This document shows, piece by piece, positions 54,583-64,000 of a stretch of 64,000 nt of DNA. The stretch comes from Nothopassalora personata (taxonomy: Eukaryota; Ascomycota; Dothideomycetes; Mycosphaerellales; Mycosphaerellaceae), in the NCBI GenBank assembly GCA_033816765.1, contig CM066287.1, positions 4,712,001 to 4,776,000 on the forward strand. The letters run 5' to 3'. The position numbers and the translations under genes are program-made. Numbering within the stretch: the first letter of the stretch is position 1; every line of letters begins with the position of its first letter. The notes under the pieces are model-generated. The model saw only the letters and a list, made by a program, of their open reading frames with translations, ran no database searches and was not told the DNA's origin.

Positions 54583-56282
54583 ATGCAGACTTCTCTATCC
54601 TCATACTACCCTATCACCAAGGGCAACACCAGCACATCGGTCGTTCTTCCGGCGCAGAAGCGTCTCAAGCTCAATGTTGCAACACAGAGCATTGAGCCAG
54701 CTACTGCCAACATTCACGCTGCCCCTAAGGACACCCCCAAGAATGAGCAAGCTGCGCTTGATAAATCACCGGTCGAGGTACGATTTGTCACTCGACACGA
54801 ATGCACATATTCCGTCCACCAGGAAGCTGACTCGATTGTTCGTAACAGGTGGTCGAGCTGATCGGCAGCTACCTCGCGTCCGACCAAGACATCAAGAACT
54901 TCCGCGCCACATGCCGACACGTTCGCCACAACATCGAAGGTCATAATGGCTCCTTCTGGCGAGATCGCTTCCTCGCGACTTTCGACCAGCCGGACAGAGC
55001 GATGGCCAATGTCGAGTACAAGACCTTGTACCAAGCGCGGAAGAGCATGTTTACCACGGGTGCGACCTTCAGGTGTGGTCACACCGCGAAGGAAGAGAAG
55101 TGCCTCCACATGCTCAAGGACATGGTGGTTGGTGAGTCGCTCGCTCCTTCCCCTGCTCTGCCGCATGTGATGTGTGATGCTGACGTCAATGCAGAGTCGT
55201 ACACCCAGTACCAGCGCGGCGCAGCTGTTCCGAGCCAGGAATCTAAGAACATCTCCTTCCTCTTGCGCTTCATACAGAGCCACGCGATCCTCGATGCCGT
55301 GTTCAACCCGATGCACAAGGCAGTCAACAATCGCAACGCTGGTGAGCGGCCACCATCCCCACTGCTCGAAGTCATCCAGGTACTCCTCGCACCCTGCCTC
55401 CTCAGCCTCGACTTCGGCAATACAGCGTACCGCTACCCCGAGACGCAGCAAGCTGCCTTCTCCGCCACACCTTGGCTGGGCGGCAGTTACAGTCTCAACG
55501 TGAACATGGAGCTCGTGCTTCGCCAGATCAACTACTGGCGCTACCACACGGTCCGCGAGGATGAACATCTACACGAGGCCTTCAGAGATCTCGACAGCAA
55601 GGACCGACCTCGCTTTTGGCAGAAGCAGCTCGGACAAGGTCAACAGCCGCAGATTGGCAAACGCTGGAAGGGAGCTTACGCCTTCTGCGACGACCCAGAG
55701 GACGTTCTAACAATCCGTCGTGGTGAGAATGGTGACGACCTTATCGAGACTTGGTTCAACGGCCAGGAAGGCAACCCCGATGACTTCCAGGATCTTCGAT
55801 TTCAGCTTCAGCCCGAGGGCCAGTCGACCTGGCCGACTTTCTTCGAGGAAGTACTCCAGTCCGTCAGACAGCCCGAAGCTAAGCCCGTCACTCGCTCTCA
55901 GAAAGCGTCCGTTCCAGCCGAGGAGCGCGATCAGTGGGAATCGAAGTCCTTTCGCTTCACAGGTGAGGGCACTGATGCCAAGGGACCAGTCTTCTACGAC
56001 GGGTGGTTCAATCCACTTCCACCTCAGCAGGGTGTGCCCGGCTGGCAGCGCATGACGATGATGAAGTACCAGGCTCTCGACGGGGCAGGAACCATCGACT
56101 TCGAGACTCTCTACGCGTATGAAGGGATCGTTCTACCTGGTGGCCAGATCTTGGTCGGACGGTGGTGGAGCCCTTACAGTGAGTACGGGAACGAGATGTA
56201 CTCTGGTCCTTTCATCATGTGGTGCGTTGACGATGAGGACGACGAGATCGCGGAGGCGGCGAAGGGTCAAGAGGAGTCTTGA
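54583..56282 (+). CDS. F-box family protein
   Basis: Three exons: 54583-54777, 54849-55131, 55195-56282, total 521 residues from the ATG at 54,583. The first junction gives SPVE-VVELIGSYL. The F-box-like motif is VVELIGSYLASDQDIKNFRA followed by TCRHVRHNIEG and an SFWRDRFLATF segment, typical of ascomycete F-box proteins with a degenerate box. The second intron (63 nt, GTGAGT donor, GCTGAC branch, GCAG acceptor) contains no stop and is a multiple of three, so retention would insert 21 residues. The C-terminal part contains acidic, Trp-rich segments (RRWWSPYSEYGNEMYSGPF-like) of unknown fold. It would act as substrate adaptor of an SCF ligase; the substrate is unknown. Confidence 0.8.
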
Positions 56283-56710
56283 TGATCCATGCGATGTGGC
56301 AACCACAATCACCACAATATCACTAAGATACAAGTACCACACGGGATCATTCAGCGCCGAGCTCTAACCCAGCAGCTCTTCGCGAGGGAGATCTCTTGCG
56401 TTCTGGCATGATCATCTAGCCACGCACGGCTGCACATAAGCGTTGTTTTCCTAACGAGATTGACAATTTCACGACATACACTATTTTACGACAGATGGGC
56501 ACGACCTTCAGATGATGATGTAGATAGAAGAAGAAGATGAAGAAGCATGGCTTTACCAGCGAAGCTAAGAAAAGCAATGTCATGAGCGTGTATCTCTTAG
56601 TAGACATCAGACTTCATCAATTCCCGCTTGAGATGATATTGACAGTGACTTCACAGCACGATCAACCGTCACAACCTGAAGGTGTCATTACCGACCATCA
56701 CCCTCCAAAT
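56283..56710. other. Intergenic region between convergent genes
   Basis: About 430 bp between the F-box gene and CWF19 stops. 3' UTRs are expected here. Nothing else is seen. Confidence 0.5.
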
Positions 56711-58915
56711 CTACCCTCCAGTCTCCATCAAGACCTTAGTCCAATCAAACTTATCCCACTTCTTCCGAAACCCCTCCGAACGCCGATCATGCCTCTCCCA
56801 CCGTCCCTGTTTCTTAATCACCTCAACACCCTTATCCAGCATACCACCAAGAATTTCCCTCGCGAACAAATCGCCCTTCGGCCACCTCCTCTCGTCCTCA
56901 ATGACGTGTCCCATTCCACCATCGAGAGTGTAGAAGACGTGAAAGTACGGCATCTCCTTAACCATCGCCTTCCGGAACGCCGCCTTTCCATACCCCGGCT
57001 TCTGAACCAGGGCAAGCGTATCGATGATGGGTTTATGTTGACTCCACTGTTCGTCGCTCGCGAGAACAGCCTCTTTGAAGTAGGCTGGCGCGTTTTCTGC
57101 TAGGTGGTGAGGGAGTGGGATGGCGTTCAGGGCGGCGTGACCCTTGCGACTCTGGCTGAAAGCGGCGTTCTCGTAGAAGATGACGGATTTGTCCTGGGCG
57201 TGGTAGAAGCGGGTGAGGGATTTCATGAAGTTGCGGATCTCTTCCCATTCGTCGTCGTCGCATTCAAGCAGGTTGAGACGGTGTTGGAGGGGCACAATTA
57301 CGGCACCGCCTTTGGCGATTTCAGGTTCGGTGGGGAGGGTCATGTAGGTCCTGGTGGCGAGGCTGACGACTGGCGCGGTTGGAGGTTGATTTGACTCTTC
57401 GTGGTAGCAGAGTGGGCAGGAATCGAGGATCCTCTGCATCTTTTGGAAGTCGCCTACTGCGGCGTTGCGGAGATTCATGTCGGACTTCATGACTCTCTTC
57501 GAGAGGTTCGCAGCGTTGTCGTCCATGTAGTCGAGGTCGTTCTTGAACGTGGAGTCCTTTGCGATGCGCTCTGCAAAAGCTTTGCCTTCGCCGCCGTTGG
57601 CACCACGGGTGCGCTTCTCTTGCTTGACCATGTCTTCGATGGACATGTCCTCGTTCTCTGTGACGAGACCACGCTCCCGCCCTCGCTTGCCTGATACTGC
57701 GTTGACCTCGCCTGAACGATCGCTTGCAAGCTGGCGATTCTCCATCTTACTCAATACGACCACGTCTGACTGAGAGTTGTTGGCAAGGCTTGCGGCTTCA
57801 GCTTTATTGTACTCTTCCTCCAGCTGTGCAGCATTACACGCGTTGCGAAGCTTCGCCTTCATCATCTGTGCTTTCAGCTTGTTAAGTGCTGTTGGATCCA
57901 GGGGAACAGTTGTCATCGGCGCGCCCGCTTCCTCCATCGTCTCCCCATGTTGACGAAGTGCTGGCGCAGTCTGCTCTTCTTGATTCTGTGTTTCCCGTCG
58001 TATGCCAGCCTTCAGTTTGCGCTCTTGAAACAGCTCCCCTGATGGCTTCTCGAGGCCAACGTAGTCCTTGCCATACATCTTCCTGCGGTCCATCTCCCGC
58101 TCCTCTTCTCGTGCATCATCAAAGTCTCGCAGGTCACCGTACGTCTCGAGAGCCACATCTTCGACGCTCTTGCCGGTGTCTTCTGCCTTTCGATACACAC
58201 CCTTCAGCTTCGTCATACGCCACTGGCTACCGTTATCGCCGAACGTGTAGTTGACCTCATGCTGTGCAGGCTCATCCTCAACTTTCTCTGCGGTGGCCTC
58301 ATCCTCCCCGTCTGAGTCAAAGTCTCGCTGCAGATCGGCCAGGTGCTTGTTGACGTCGCTCTCGTGAACTTTGAACTCGTGACTGTCCTTCGCTCCGACA
58401 AATTGGCTAGCGGGGGCCTTCGGTTTTCTGCTTTGGGTGTACTCAATCTCCAGTCCTGAAGGTTCCTGCATCCACGAGTCTCTCTGTACTTTACTAGACT
58501 TCAGATCCTGATCGCGCTGGTCCAAGATGATGTTCTCCTCTGGCGTTGCACTTTTCGTTTCCTTCTCCACCCACTCGTCCTCATCCTCGCCGTCTGAATC
58601 AAACACTTTCACTTCCTTCTTTGCCTCTTTCGGTCTGTCCTTGTCGCGGCGAGGAGAACGACTGCGATGTCGCTTCCTGTGTCTTCGCTCACGGTCGTCG
58701 TCGTCGCGATCGCGATGTCGTTTGTGGCCATGTCGCCGCTCCTCGTCGTCTTCGTCGCGATGTCTATGAGATCGATGGTGGTGGTGGTGGTGGTGTCCAT
58801 GTCCATGTCGATGTTCTCGCTCTCTGTCGTCCCGGTGGCTTCTGTGCTCTTTCGAATCGCGCGACTCTCGCGACTTGCTCGCCTCCAATTCCTTTTCGAA
58901 ATCCTCCAGGCCCAT
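56711..58915 (-). CDS. CWF19: Cwf19-like spliceosome-associated protein
   Basis: Single exon, 734 residues. The chosen ATG at 58,915 gives MGLEDFEKELEASKSRE, the family start; an upstream in-frame region to 58,978 is not conserved in character. The N-terminal ~110 residues are extremely rich in Arg, His, Asp and Glu (HGHGHHHHHHHRSHRHR), followed by charged helices. The C-terminal third has the two CwfJ domains: CPLCYHEESNQPPTAPVVSL, then KGGAVIVPLQHRLNLLECDD and RKGHAALNAIPLPHHLAENA, and the second part MPYFHVFYTLDGGMGHVIED with GRWERHDRRSEGFRKKWDKF. In fission yeast Cwf19 associates with the Cdc5 spliceosome complex, and the CwfJ fold is linked to lariat debranching. Confidence 0.93.
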   Translation of the reverse strand: MGLEDFEKELEASKSRESRDSKEHRSHRDDREREHRHGHGHHHHHHHRSHRHRDEDDEERRHGHKRHRDRDDDDRERRHRKRHRSRSPRRDKDRPKEAKKEVKVFDSDGEDEDEWVEKETKSATPEENIILDQRDQDLKSSKVQRDSWMQEPSGLEIEYTQSRKPKAPASQFVGAKDSHEFKVHESDVNKHLADLQRDFDSDGEDEATAEKVEDEPAQHEVNYTFGDNGSQWRMTKLKGVYRKAEDTGKSVEDVALETYGDLRDFDDAREEEREMDRRKMYGKDYVGLEKPSGELFQERKLKAGIRRETQNQEEQTAPALRQHGETMEEAGAPMTTVPLDPTALNKLKAQMMKAKLRNACNAAQLEEEYNKAEAASLANNSQSDVVVLSKMENRQLASDRSGEVNAVSGKRGRERGLVTENEDMSIEDMVKQEKRTRGANGGEGKAFAERIAKDSTFKNDLDYMDDNAANLSKRVMKSDMNLRNAAVGDFQKMQRILDSCPLCYHEESNQPPTAPVVSLATRTYMTLPTEPEIAKGGAVIVPLQHRLNLLECDDDEWEEIRNFMKSLTRFYHAQDKSVIFYENAAFSQSRKGHAALNAIPLPHHLAENAPAYFKEAVLASDEQWSQHKPIIDTLALVQKPGYGKAAFRKAMVKEMPYFHVFYTLDGGMGHVIEDERRWPKGDLFAREILGGMLDKGVEVIKKQGRWERHDRRSEGFRKKWDKFDWTKVLMETGG

Positions 58916-59094
58916 CTTCAATGATGTCGTGGAGTGGTGTAAGGAAGAATCCACTAAGCGTGGTGCATTTGATGTCATCCTTCACATGCTGAAGCTCCTC
59001 ACCCCCTCCACCTCGAGAAACTTTTTGTGCCCACACACGTCTTCTGCAACCAACACTCGGCCAAATATACGACACCACAACAGCATCACCCTCC
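58916..59094. promoter_or_regulatory. Short divergent promoter between CWF19 and GPN1
   Basis: 179 bp between start codons. Both core promoters and leaders must fit here. The sequence is pyrimidine-rich on the plus strand next to GPN1. No specific sites are claimed. Confidence 0.45.
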
Positions 59095-60285
59095 ATGGCC
59101 TCCACCGGCACTCAAGTCCCCGTGGCTGTCGTCTGCGTCGGGATGGCAGGCTCCGGCAAGACGACCTTCATGCAGCGCATCAACGCCCACCTGCACACGC
59201 AGTCACAGAACAATCCCCCAACTCAACCGCCGTATGTCATGAACCTCGATCCAGCAGTCCGCAGCGTACCCTTCGACTCCAACATCGACATTCGCGACTC
59301 GGTCAACTACAAGGAAGTCATGAAGCAGTACAACCTCGGACCCAACGGCGGCATCCTCACATCCTTGAACCTGTTCAGCACCAAGATCGATCAGGTCATG
59401 AAAATCCTGGAGAAGAGGTGTCTGCCGCAGCAACCAGCGAAGCCATTACCGAGTCATATCATCGTGGACACCCCGGGACAGATCGAGGTTTTCGTATGGT
59501 CGGCATCAGGAAACATCCTACTGAACTCACTGGCCTCGAGTTTCCCGACTGTGATCGCATACGTGATTGACACACCACGGACAACGGAAAACACCAGCAC
59601 GTTCATGTCAAACATGCTCTACGCGATCAGTATCCTCTACAAGACCAAGCTCCCCATGATCCTCGTCTTCAACAAGACGGACGTCAAGTCAGAAGAGCAG
59701 GCGGTGGACTGGATGCGCGACTTCGAGAGCTTTCAGAACGCAGTGCGCGCGGAGGAAGATGATCAGAAAGAAGGTGGCGGTTACATGGGACCTCTGCTGA
59801 ATAGCATGAGTCTCGTGCTCGAGGAGTTTTACAACCAGCTTTCAATCGTGGGAGTTTCATCAATGACAGGTGACGGAGTGGACGACTTCTTCAAAGCAAT
59901 TGACGAAAAGCGGGTAGAGTTCGAGAAAGACTACAAGCCCGAGTTGGAGAGACGGCGAGCAGCGGCAGAAGAGCAAAAGAGTCAAATACGCGAGCATGAG
60001 GTCAACAGGATGATGAAGGATATGAACGTTTCATCGAGAGCGAAGGGGACTGGAAAGTATGCCAAGCCAGAGCCCGAGACTGTCAGCGAGGCGGAGGAGG
60101 AGGAGGCTGAAGATGAGGAGGATGACGATGGGGAGCTGATCGAGCCTGACGAGGACGACGAAGTCAAAGAGGCCTTTGAAGAGGGTCTGAAGGCACGGTA
60201 CGAAGCTGCGTTGAGAGGTGGCGGTGCTTCTGCGACGTCCAAGACTGGCTCTGCCGCCAACTACATCAGAAGCAGCCAGCGGTAG
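59095..60285 (+). CDS. NPA3: GPN-loop GTPase 1 (Npa3/XAB1)
   Basis: Single exon, 396 residues, similar to yeast Npa3 (385). Motifs: P-loop GMAGSGKTT at residues 16-24, [12 protein letters not shown] (switch), the GPN loop GPN at 82-84, [10 protein letters not shown] (G3), and FNKTDVKS (G4). The C-terminal third is a Glu/Asp-rich tail ([20 protein letters not shown]) with a helical [20 protein letters not shown] segment. The protein dimerises with other GPN GTPases and is needed for assembly and nuclear import of RNA polymerase II. The start is the first ATG and fits the family. Confidence 0.95.
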   Translation: MASTGTQVPVAVVCVGMAGSGKTTFMQRINAHLHTQSQNNPPTQPPYVMNLDPAVRSVPFDSNIDIRDSVNYKEVMKQYNLGPNGGILTSLNLFSTKIDQVMKILEKRCLPQQPAKPLPSHIIVDTPGQIEVFVWSASGNILLNSLASSFPTVIAYVIDTPRTTENTSTFMSNMLYAISILYKTKLPMILVFNKTDVKSEEQAVDWMRDFESFQNAVRAEEDDQKEGGGYMGPLLNSMSLVLEEFYNQLSIVGVSSMTGDGVDDFFKAIDEKRVEFEKDYKPELERRRAAAEEQKSQIREHEVNRMMKDMNVSSRAKGTGKYAKPEPETVSEAEEEEAEDEEDDDGELIEPDEDDEVKEAFEEGLKARYEAALRGGGASATSKTGSAANYIRSSQR

Positions 60286-60417
60286 CACACGGCACTTCGG
60301 ATCGATTTAGCGAAGGCGTAAGGAGTTTGTCATAGATTGGAGATACCCATTGCAAAATGGCGAAAGCCATATCCCGTTGACGCTCGAACTAGAGCAGAAA
60401 AAGATCTCAATAGCAAT
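60286..60417. other. Short 3'-3' intergenic interval
   Basis: About 130 bp between two convergent stop codons. Transcripts of the two genes may overlap here. Confidence 0.4.
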
Positions 60418-61425
60418 TCATCCTCTTGCATCGAACAGCTCCTCGGCATTCGTGACCAGTACCTGCGACAGACTCGCACCCCCCTCTTCAATCCAATCAA
60501 GAATCTTCTCAAGGTACGCTCCAATCTCTACACCCTCAAACCTCGTATGAGGCCAATCAGTCGCAAACACACAACGATCCGGCCTCACGCGCAGAATCTC
60601 TTTACACAGGGACTCTACAATCGGATCCTTTGGATCCTTCGAAAGGCGATAAGATGCCGACAGCTTCACCCACGTGTTGCCCTCCTGTAGCAACTGCAGC
60701 AGCGACTGGAAGCCCTCAAGGTCATGTGCTGACTTGGCAGCACTGAGCGACGCCGCAGTGGGATGTGCAAAGTGGTCAATGATGATCTTGGTATCACCCA
60801 GGTCATCCACTATGGCACGCAAGAGCGGCACGTTTTCGAGAGAAACGTACAACTCCAGTGGCCAACCGAAGGGTCTCACTGCTTCTGCGTAGGCTTGCAT
60901 TGTCTTCTTCAGCTCGGCGGCAGAAGGCGTGGCACCTACACTCTTGAAGTTCAGTCGGACTGCTCGAACTCCAAGGTTGTGCCATTCTTGCAGCTGGGCA
61001 TGTGAAGTTGTTGATGGATCGAATTGGATCACTGCGCGGCCATTGGTCGTGCCGAGTTGGCGTAACCCGTGCAGGGTACAGGCGTTGTCGTTGCCGTAGA
61101 TGCTCGGCTGGACAATGACCATCTTCTCGATCCCTAGACCGTCCAGGAACGACTTGGCCTGCTCTATAGTGTGCGGTGAAGGGATGTATTGCGCAGCCTT
61201 GTCGAGAGGGAATGTTTGCGGATCCACGACGTGCATGTGCGTGCACCAGGTTCCTTTGGGTATGCGAGCTGCTAGTCGTGAGAGATCCATGCTTTCAAGA
61301 GTCTTATTCGTTGCCGTTCTTCTGCTTGACGTAACGAAGCGAGTTGATATAAGCGATGCTGCGCATGTAGACAGCGGATATATGCCTCGTACAGATAAGC
61401 ACCGAAAGCAGTTGCGTGGTGCCAT
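60418..61425 (-). CDS. Amidohydrolase-2 family metal-dependent hydrolase (TIM barrel)
   Basis: Single exon. The ATG at 61,425 gives 335 residues with a basic, Ser/Arg-rich N terminus (NCFRCLSVRGIYPLSTCAAS) that could be a mitochondrial presequence. Other ATGs in frame are at 61,512 and at 61,290, the latter starting right before the barrel. Metal-binding motifs: HxH in WCTHMHVVD, the IIIDHFAHP motif, and the late acid in CVFATDWPHTRF. The layout resembles 2-pyrone-4,6-dicarboxylate lactonase and related enzymes that hydrolyse lactones or decarboxylate aromatic acids. The substrate is not predictable from sequence alone. Confidence 0.85.
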   Translation of the reverse strand: MAPRNCFRCLSVRGIYPLSTCAASLISTRFVTSSRRTATNKTLESMDLSRLAARIPKGTWCTHMHVVDPQTFPLDKAAQYIPSPHTIEQAKSFLDGLGIEKMVIVQPSIYGNDNACTLHGLRQLGTTNGRAVIQFDPSTTSHAQLQEWHNLGVRAVRLNFKSVGATPSAAELKKTMQAYAEAVRPFGWPLELYVSLENVPLLRAIVDDLGDTKIIIDHFAHPTAASLSAAKSAHDLEGFQSLLQLLQEGNTWVKLSASYRLSKDPKDPIVESLCKEILRVRPDRCVFATDWPHTRFEGVEIGAYLEKILDWIEEGGASLSQVLVTNAEELFDARG

Positions 61426-62800
61426 TCTCGGCAAAAGGAGAGTCACAAGGCTAAATTGATCTAAACAGCGGCTGCTGGTAGGACAATGGTCGCCGTACGG
61501 TGATATGTGCATGCTATGATAAAGCTGGAGCACTCGCTGAAGGCACGCGCAGCCGATGTCGGAGGATCCTGAGGCTTGGACGTGGTGCTCGTGTAGATAG
61601 GGAGGACATCGAACTTTGTCAGGGCACAGTGACTACGTTTGAGGATGCGCACTGTGGTGTTGATGCTATGGAAGCAGTGTTCCTTTTCCTGTGAGAATGT
61701 TGAGTGAGCGTGGTGGTGGGCTTACCTGCTGTGCGTGCACTCATGAAGCCACCACTCCAAACATCTTGATTTGTTGCATCGTCCGCCTAGAAGAGCCTTC
61801 GCAACAAGATAGATCATTTCTTCAGCGACGAGCATGTGCAATCAAGTGGGACGAAGGACACAGTGAGGCATCGCAAGTCGTTCTCCGTCCTTGAGATCAA
61901 GAGCGAAGCTAGTAGTAAACTGGTCCGCTGCATCTTTGATCATGCTCCTAAGCTAGAGATGGTGCTTTCGACGGTGAGATATGTGAGTATAAGGCATCGG
62001 GATCATCGAAATCGCGATCGCTCCCTCAGATTGACGGAGAAGATTACGGCGGTGACCGGACGTAGTGGATCAGTGTCAAAAACACCACCGTATTGATTGA
62101 CAAAGACTGAAGTCACGAAGTTATTAAGGTCAGCAGTCCACCCCCCCCCCCCCACCACACACGTCTCGGGTGGTCTCCTGATTCATGTCATCCAACACGG
62201 CACCTCACCCCGCTGAACATCACCACACGCATGACCATGTCAGTTGTCATTCTTCTCACGGACAAGACACAGAACAAACAGCCTTCGACACTATCCAGTC
62301 GGCTCCTGGAAACCATTGCAGTCTTCGTCGTCCTTTGTCGAAGCGACATGACAACAACGGCCGACTCTGTAGCGGCGCTGGAGACGTCGCCACCCGCAGC
62401 AATCTGGTGCGGCAGCGTCCAGGACCCGACATGCGACCAGACGAGGCTTACAGATTGGCCGTTCGCGCTCTGCTTGCCATGGATATTGCCGCATCACAGC
62501 TTCCAATAATACAACATCGGCGGGGACTCAAGCTTCACTGCTCACAACGGACATTGGCAAGCCACGCGAAAGACCAGCCGCGGACCACAAGCACGAGGTA
62601 GAAGAGAGGCACATCTCGCGATCGGGCATTTGCAAGCTCATATTATTATACAATCAACTCATGTTCTCAAGCCACGCTAATGCTCAAGTTGGCTAACGAA
62701 TCAGCCAGGTCATTGCCTCGCCTTTCGCGGTTGGTAATCGTACATTCATCACAAAGACCGCCCGCGCTCTGGACTGTCTAGACGCTCAAAAAATCACCCT
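61426..62800. other. Intergenic region, no gene seen
   Basis: About 1.4 kb between the amidohydrolase start and the stop of the bromodomain gene. Contains a run of 13 C residues at about 62,141-62,153. Frames on the plus strand up to ~138 codons show no family resemblance. Confidence 0.45.
62141..62153 (+). repeat. Homopolymer run of 13 C
   Basis: Uninterrupted C tract, prone to length errors in sequencing and assembly. It lies outside any gene. Confidence 0.85.
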
Positions 62801-64000
62801 CTACTCCTCCTCCGACTCCTCGCTCTCGTCGTCGCCCGAGGTGTCCTGCGCCATGGGATAGACGTTGGAACCCGTGGGGCTCTGGCTGGCGCTTACACCA
62901 GCCTGCTGGAATTGCGCCAGCTTCTTCTGGATGTTCTCGATCGCCGCAGTCTGCTGATCCTTGCCCATCGGCTTGTGCTTCTTCTTCTTCGAAGCTGCAC
63001 CGCCTCCGCCGCCACCACCACCACCACCACGACGCGTGCCGCGCTCTGGCTCGAAGTCATCATCGTCCATTGCGGCTGCGTCATCTGGAGATGCTGCGCG
63101 GCCCTTGTTCGGGTTGCCGAAAAGACTACGAACATACTTGAGGAGCATGGCTTGCACATCGTTCGGAAGGTCATCAATCTCAAGCTCCATCTCCTCCTGA
63201 TCACGGTACTTCTGGCAGTTCTCTGTGATGATGCGTGTGAGCTCCTGAACCTGGACCTCATCCATCTTGTTCACCGCCTCGGAAATCTCCTGCTTCTCCT
63301 CGTATGTCACTTGGCGGACCTTCTTGGGTGCTTTGGCCTTGACTGGAGCGGCTCTCGACTTGGGGGGCGCGTGGACTCGCTCGGTCTTCTTGGTTGGTGG
63401 CTTTGAAGCCTTCGGCTTCTTGGGCCTCTTTGCGCCCTGCTGGTTGAGACCAGCCAAAGCATTCTGCATATCAGCCAGCTGCTTTTGGAGTGCGCGAATG
63501 GTCCCAGCTGGGTCGTCAGGAGCCTCTTCCTCATCTTCTTCCTCCTCCTCCTCGGCGCTATCTTCATCTGCAGAGGCAGAATTTGCACGCTGGGTGTCAG
63601 CCTTGCGCTTCTTCTCCCACTTGTCCTTTTCTTGCCACAAGGCATCGAAGTTGCGCTTGAACTGGATACCGAAGTCGCGAACAACATTGCCGGCCGGGTT
63701 GAAAGCGAGACAGTTCTGAATCATAAGCTCAAAGTCCTTCTTGAACTCGATGGCCTTGCCATACTGGCCCTGCTTGAGCTTCTGTGCCATTGTGGAGAGG
63801 TCCATAGGGTTCTTGACAATCTGGCGATAGTGCGGAATGTTCAATGCCACCGGATCTACTGGCGTGAGGAAGACCTGATTGACCTGGGAATATTTCGGAG
63901 AACGCAGCTCATCCAGGATGTGTTCGCAGAACTTCAGCTCAAGCTGGTGCTCCTTTCGCTTCGGCTTGGCATATGCGAGTTCGCGAGCTGGAGGTGGCTT
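62801..64000 (-). CDS. BDF1: BET-family double-bromodomain protein (Bdf1-like), C-terminal part; runs off the window
   Basis: The frame is open from the stop at 62,801 to the end of the window, so the start and the first bromodomain lie beyond 64,000. The visible part, 399 residues, begins in the second bromodomain (ELKFCEHILDELRSPKYSQV, FLTPVDPVALNIPHYRQIVK, NPMDLSTMAQKLKQGQYGKA, FELMIQNCLAFNPAGNVV). It then has an acidic stretch, a Lys/Pro-rich linker, the NET domain (VTYEEKQEISEAVNKMDEVQ ... EMELEIDDLPNDVQAMLLKY), a run of about ten glycines, and an acidic Ser/Glu C terminus, the typical BET order. Such proteins bind acetylated H3/H4 and recruit TFIID and SWR1. Bdf1 versus Bdf2 cannot be decided here. 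Confidence 0.93.
   Translation of the reverse strand, partial: KPPPARELAYAKPKRKEHQLELKFCEHILDELRSPKYSQVNQVFLTPVDPVALNIPHYRQIVKNPMDLSTMAQKLKQGQYGKAIEFKKDFELMIQNCLAFNPAGNVVRDFGIQFKRNFDALWQEKDKWEKKRKADTQRANSASADEDSAEEEEEEDEEEAPDDPAGTIRALQKQLADMQNALAGLNQQGAKRPKKPKASKPPTKKTERVHAPPKSRAAPVKAKAPKKVRQVTYEEKQEISEAVNKMDEVQVQELTRIITENCQKYRDQEEMELEIDDLPNDVQAMLLKYVRSLFGNPNKGRAASPDDAAAMDDDDFEPERGTRRGGGGGGGGGGAASKKKKHKPMGKDQQTAAIENIQKKLAQFQQAGVSASQSPTGSNVYPMAQDTSGDDESEESEEE

Noticed and set aside
58527..58992. Plus-strand frames rich in Ser and Val opposite CWF19
   Set aside because: Mirror of the His/Arg/Asp-rich N terminus of Cwf19; no independent evidence.
62893..63719. Long frames on both strands antisense to or out of frame with the bromodomain gene
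   Set aside because: Produced by Lys/Glu/Ser-rich codons and the glycine run of the BET gene; they give poly-Ser, poly-Val and poly-Arg peptides.

Overview
The window is genomic DNA from a filamentous ascomycete (Pezizomycotina; a dothideomycete is my guess, not proven). The basis is short 50-80 nt spliceosomal introns with GTRNGT donors and CTRAC-type branch sites, compact GC-rich genes on both strands with no operons, typical fungal protein families, and one AT-rich block that shows repeat-induced point mutation (RIP).

Left arm, 1-25,000. Mostly housekeeping genes: an Ssk2-type HOG-pathway MAPKKK, the retromer subunit Vps26, a homocysteine S-methyltransferase, a beta-carbonic anhydrase, an F-box protein, the PP2A B subunit Cdc55, a Mnn9/Anp1/Van1 mannosyltransferase, a C2H2 protein, a mitochondrial stomatin-like protein and a proline-rich coiled-coil protein. 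About 2.2 kb follows with no recognisable gene, then a broken DUF6594 membrane-protein gene that is cut off at the edge of the repeat block.

Repeat block, about 26,000-36,620. This is a nested set of transposons. A complete Ty3/Gypsy chromovirus-type element (26,609-33,519) has 361-bp LTRs and a 5-bp target duplication. It carries a degenerate antisense accessory gene and a tRNA-like sequence between pol and the 3' LTR. To its right is a Copia pol remnant, interrupted first by a solo LTR with its own 5-bp duplication and then by a Tc1/mariner-type element. Most open frames are broken by CpA-to-TpA type changes.

Right arm, 36,620-64,000. It begins with a truncated, stop-containing caspase-like (C14) gene and an unknown fungal protein, followed by an alpha/beta hydrolase and a C2H2 protein. 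Then come mostly core nuclear and cytosolic genes: a U1-type zinc-finger splicing-factor homologue, the histone chaperone Hir1, Tma20/MCT-1, the Sgt2 co-chaperone, an F-box protein, Cwf19, the GPN1/Npa3 GTPase, an amidohydrolase and a BET bromodomain protein that runs off the end. Several pairs are divergent over short shared promoters: VPS26/homocysteine methyltransferase, WBP4-like/HIR1, TMA20/SGT2 and CWF19/GPN1.

No convincing new multi-gene system is visible. The best leads are the accessory antisense gene and tRNA-like sequence inside the Gypsy element, LTRs that share R/U5 but have different U3 regions, the sharp RIP boundary inside the Copia remnant, the 109-codon open frame after the HIR1 stop, and a coding-like open frame inside the unusually long first intron of CDC55.
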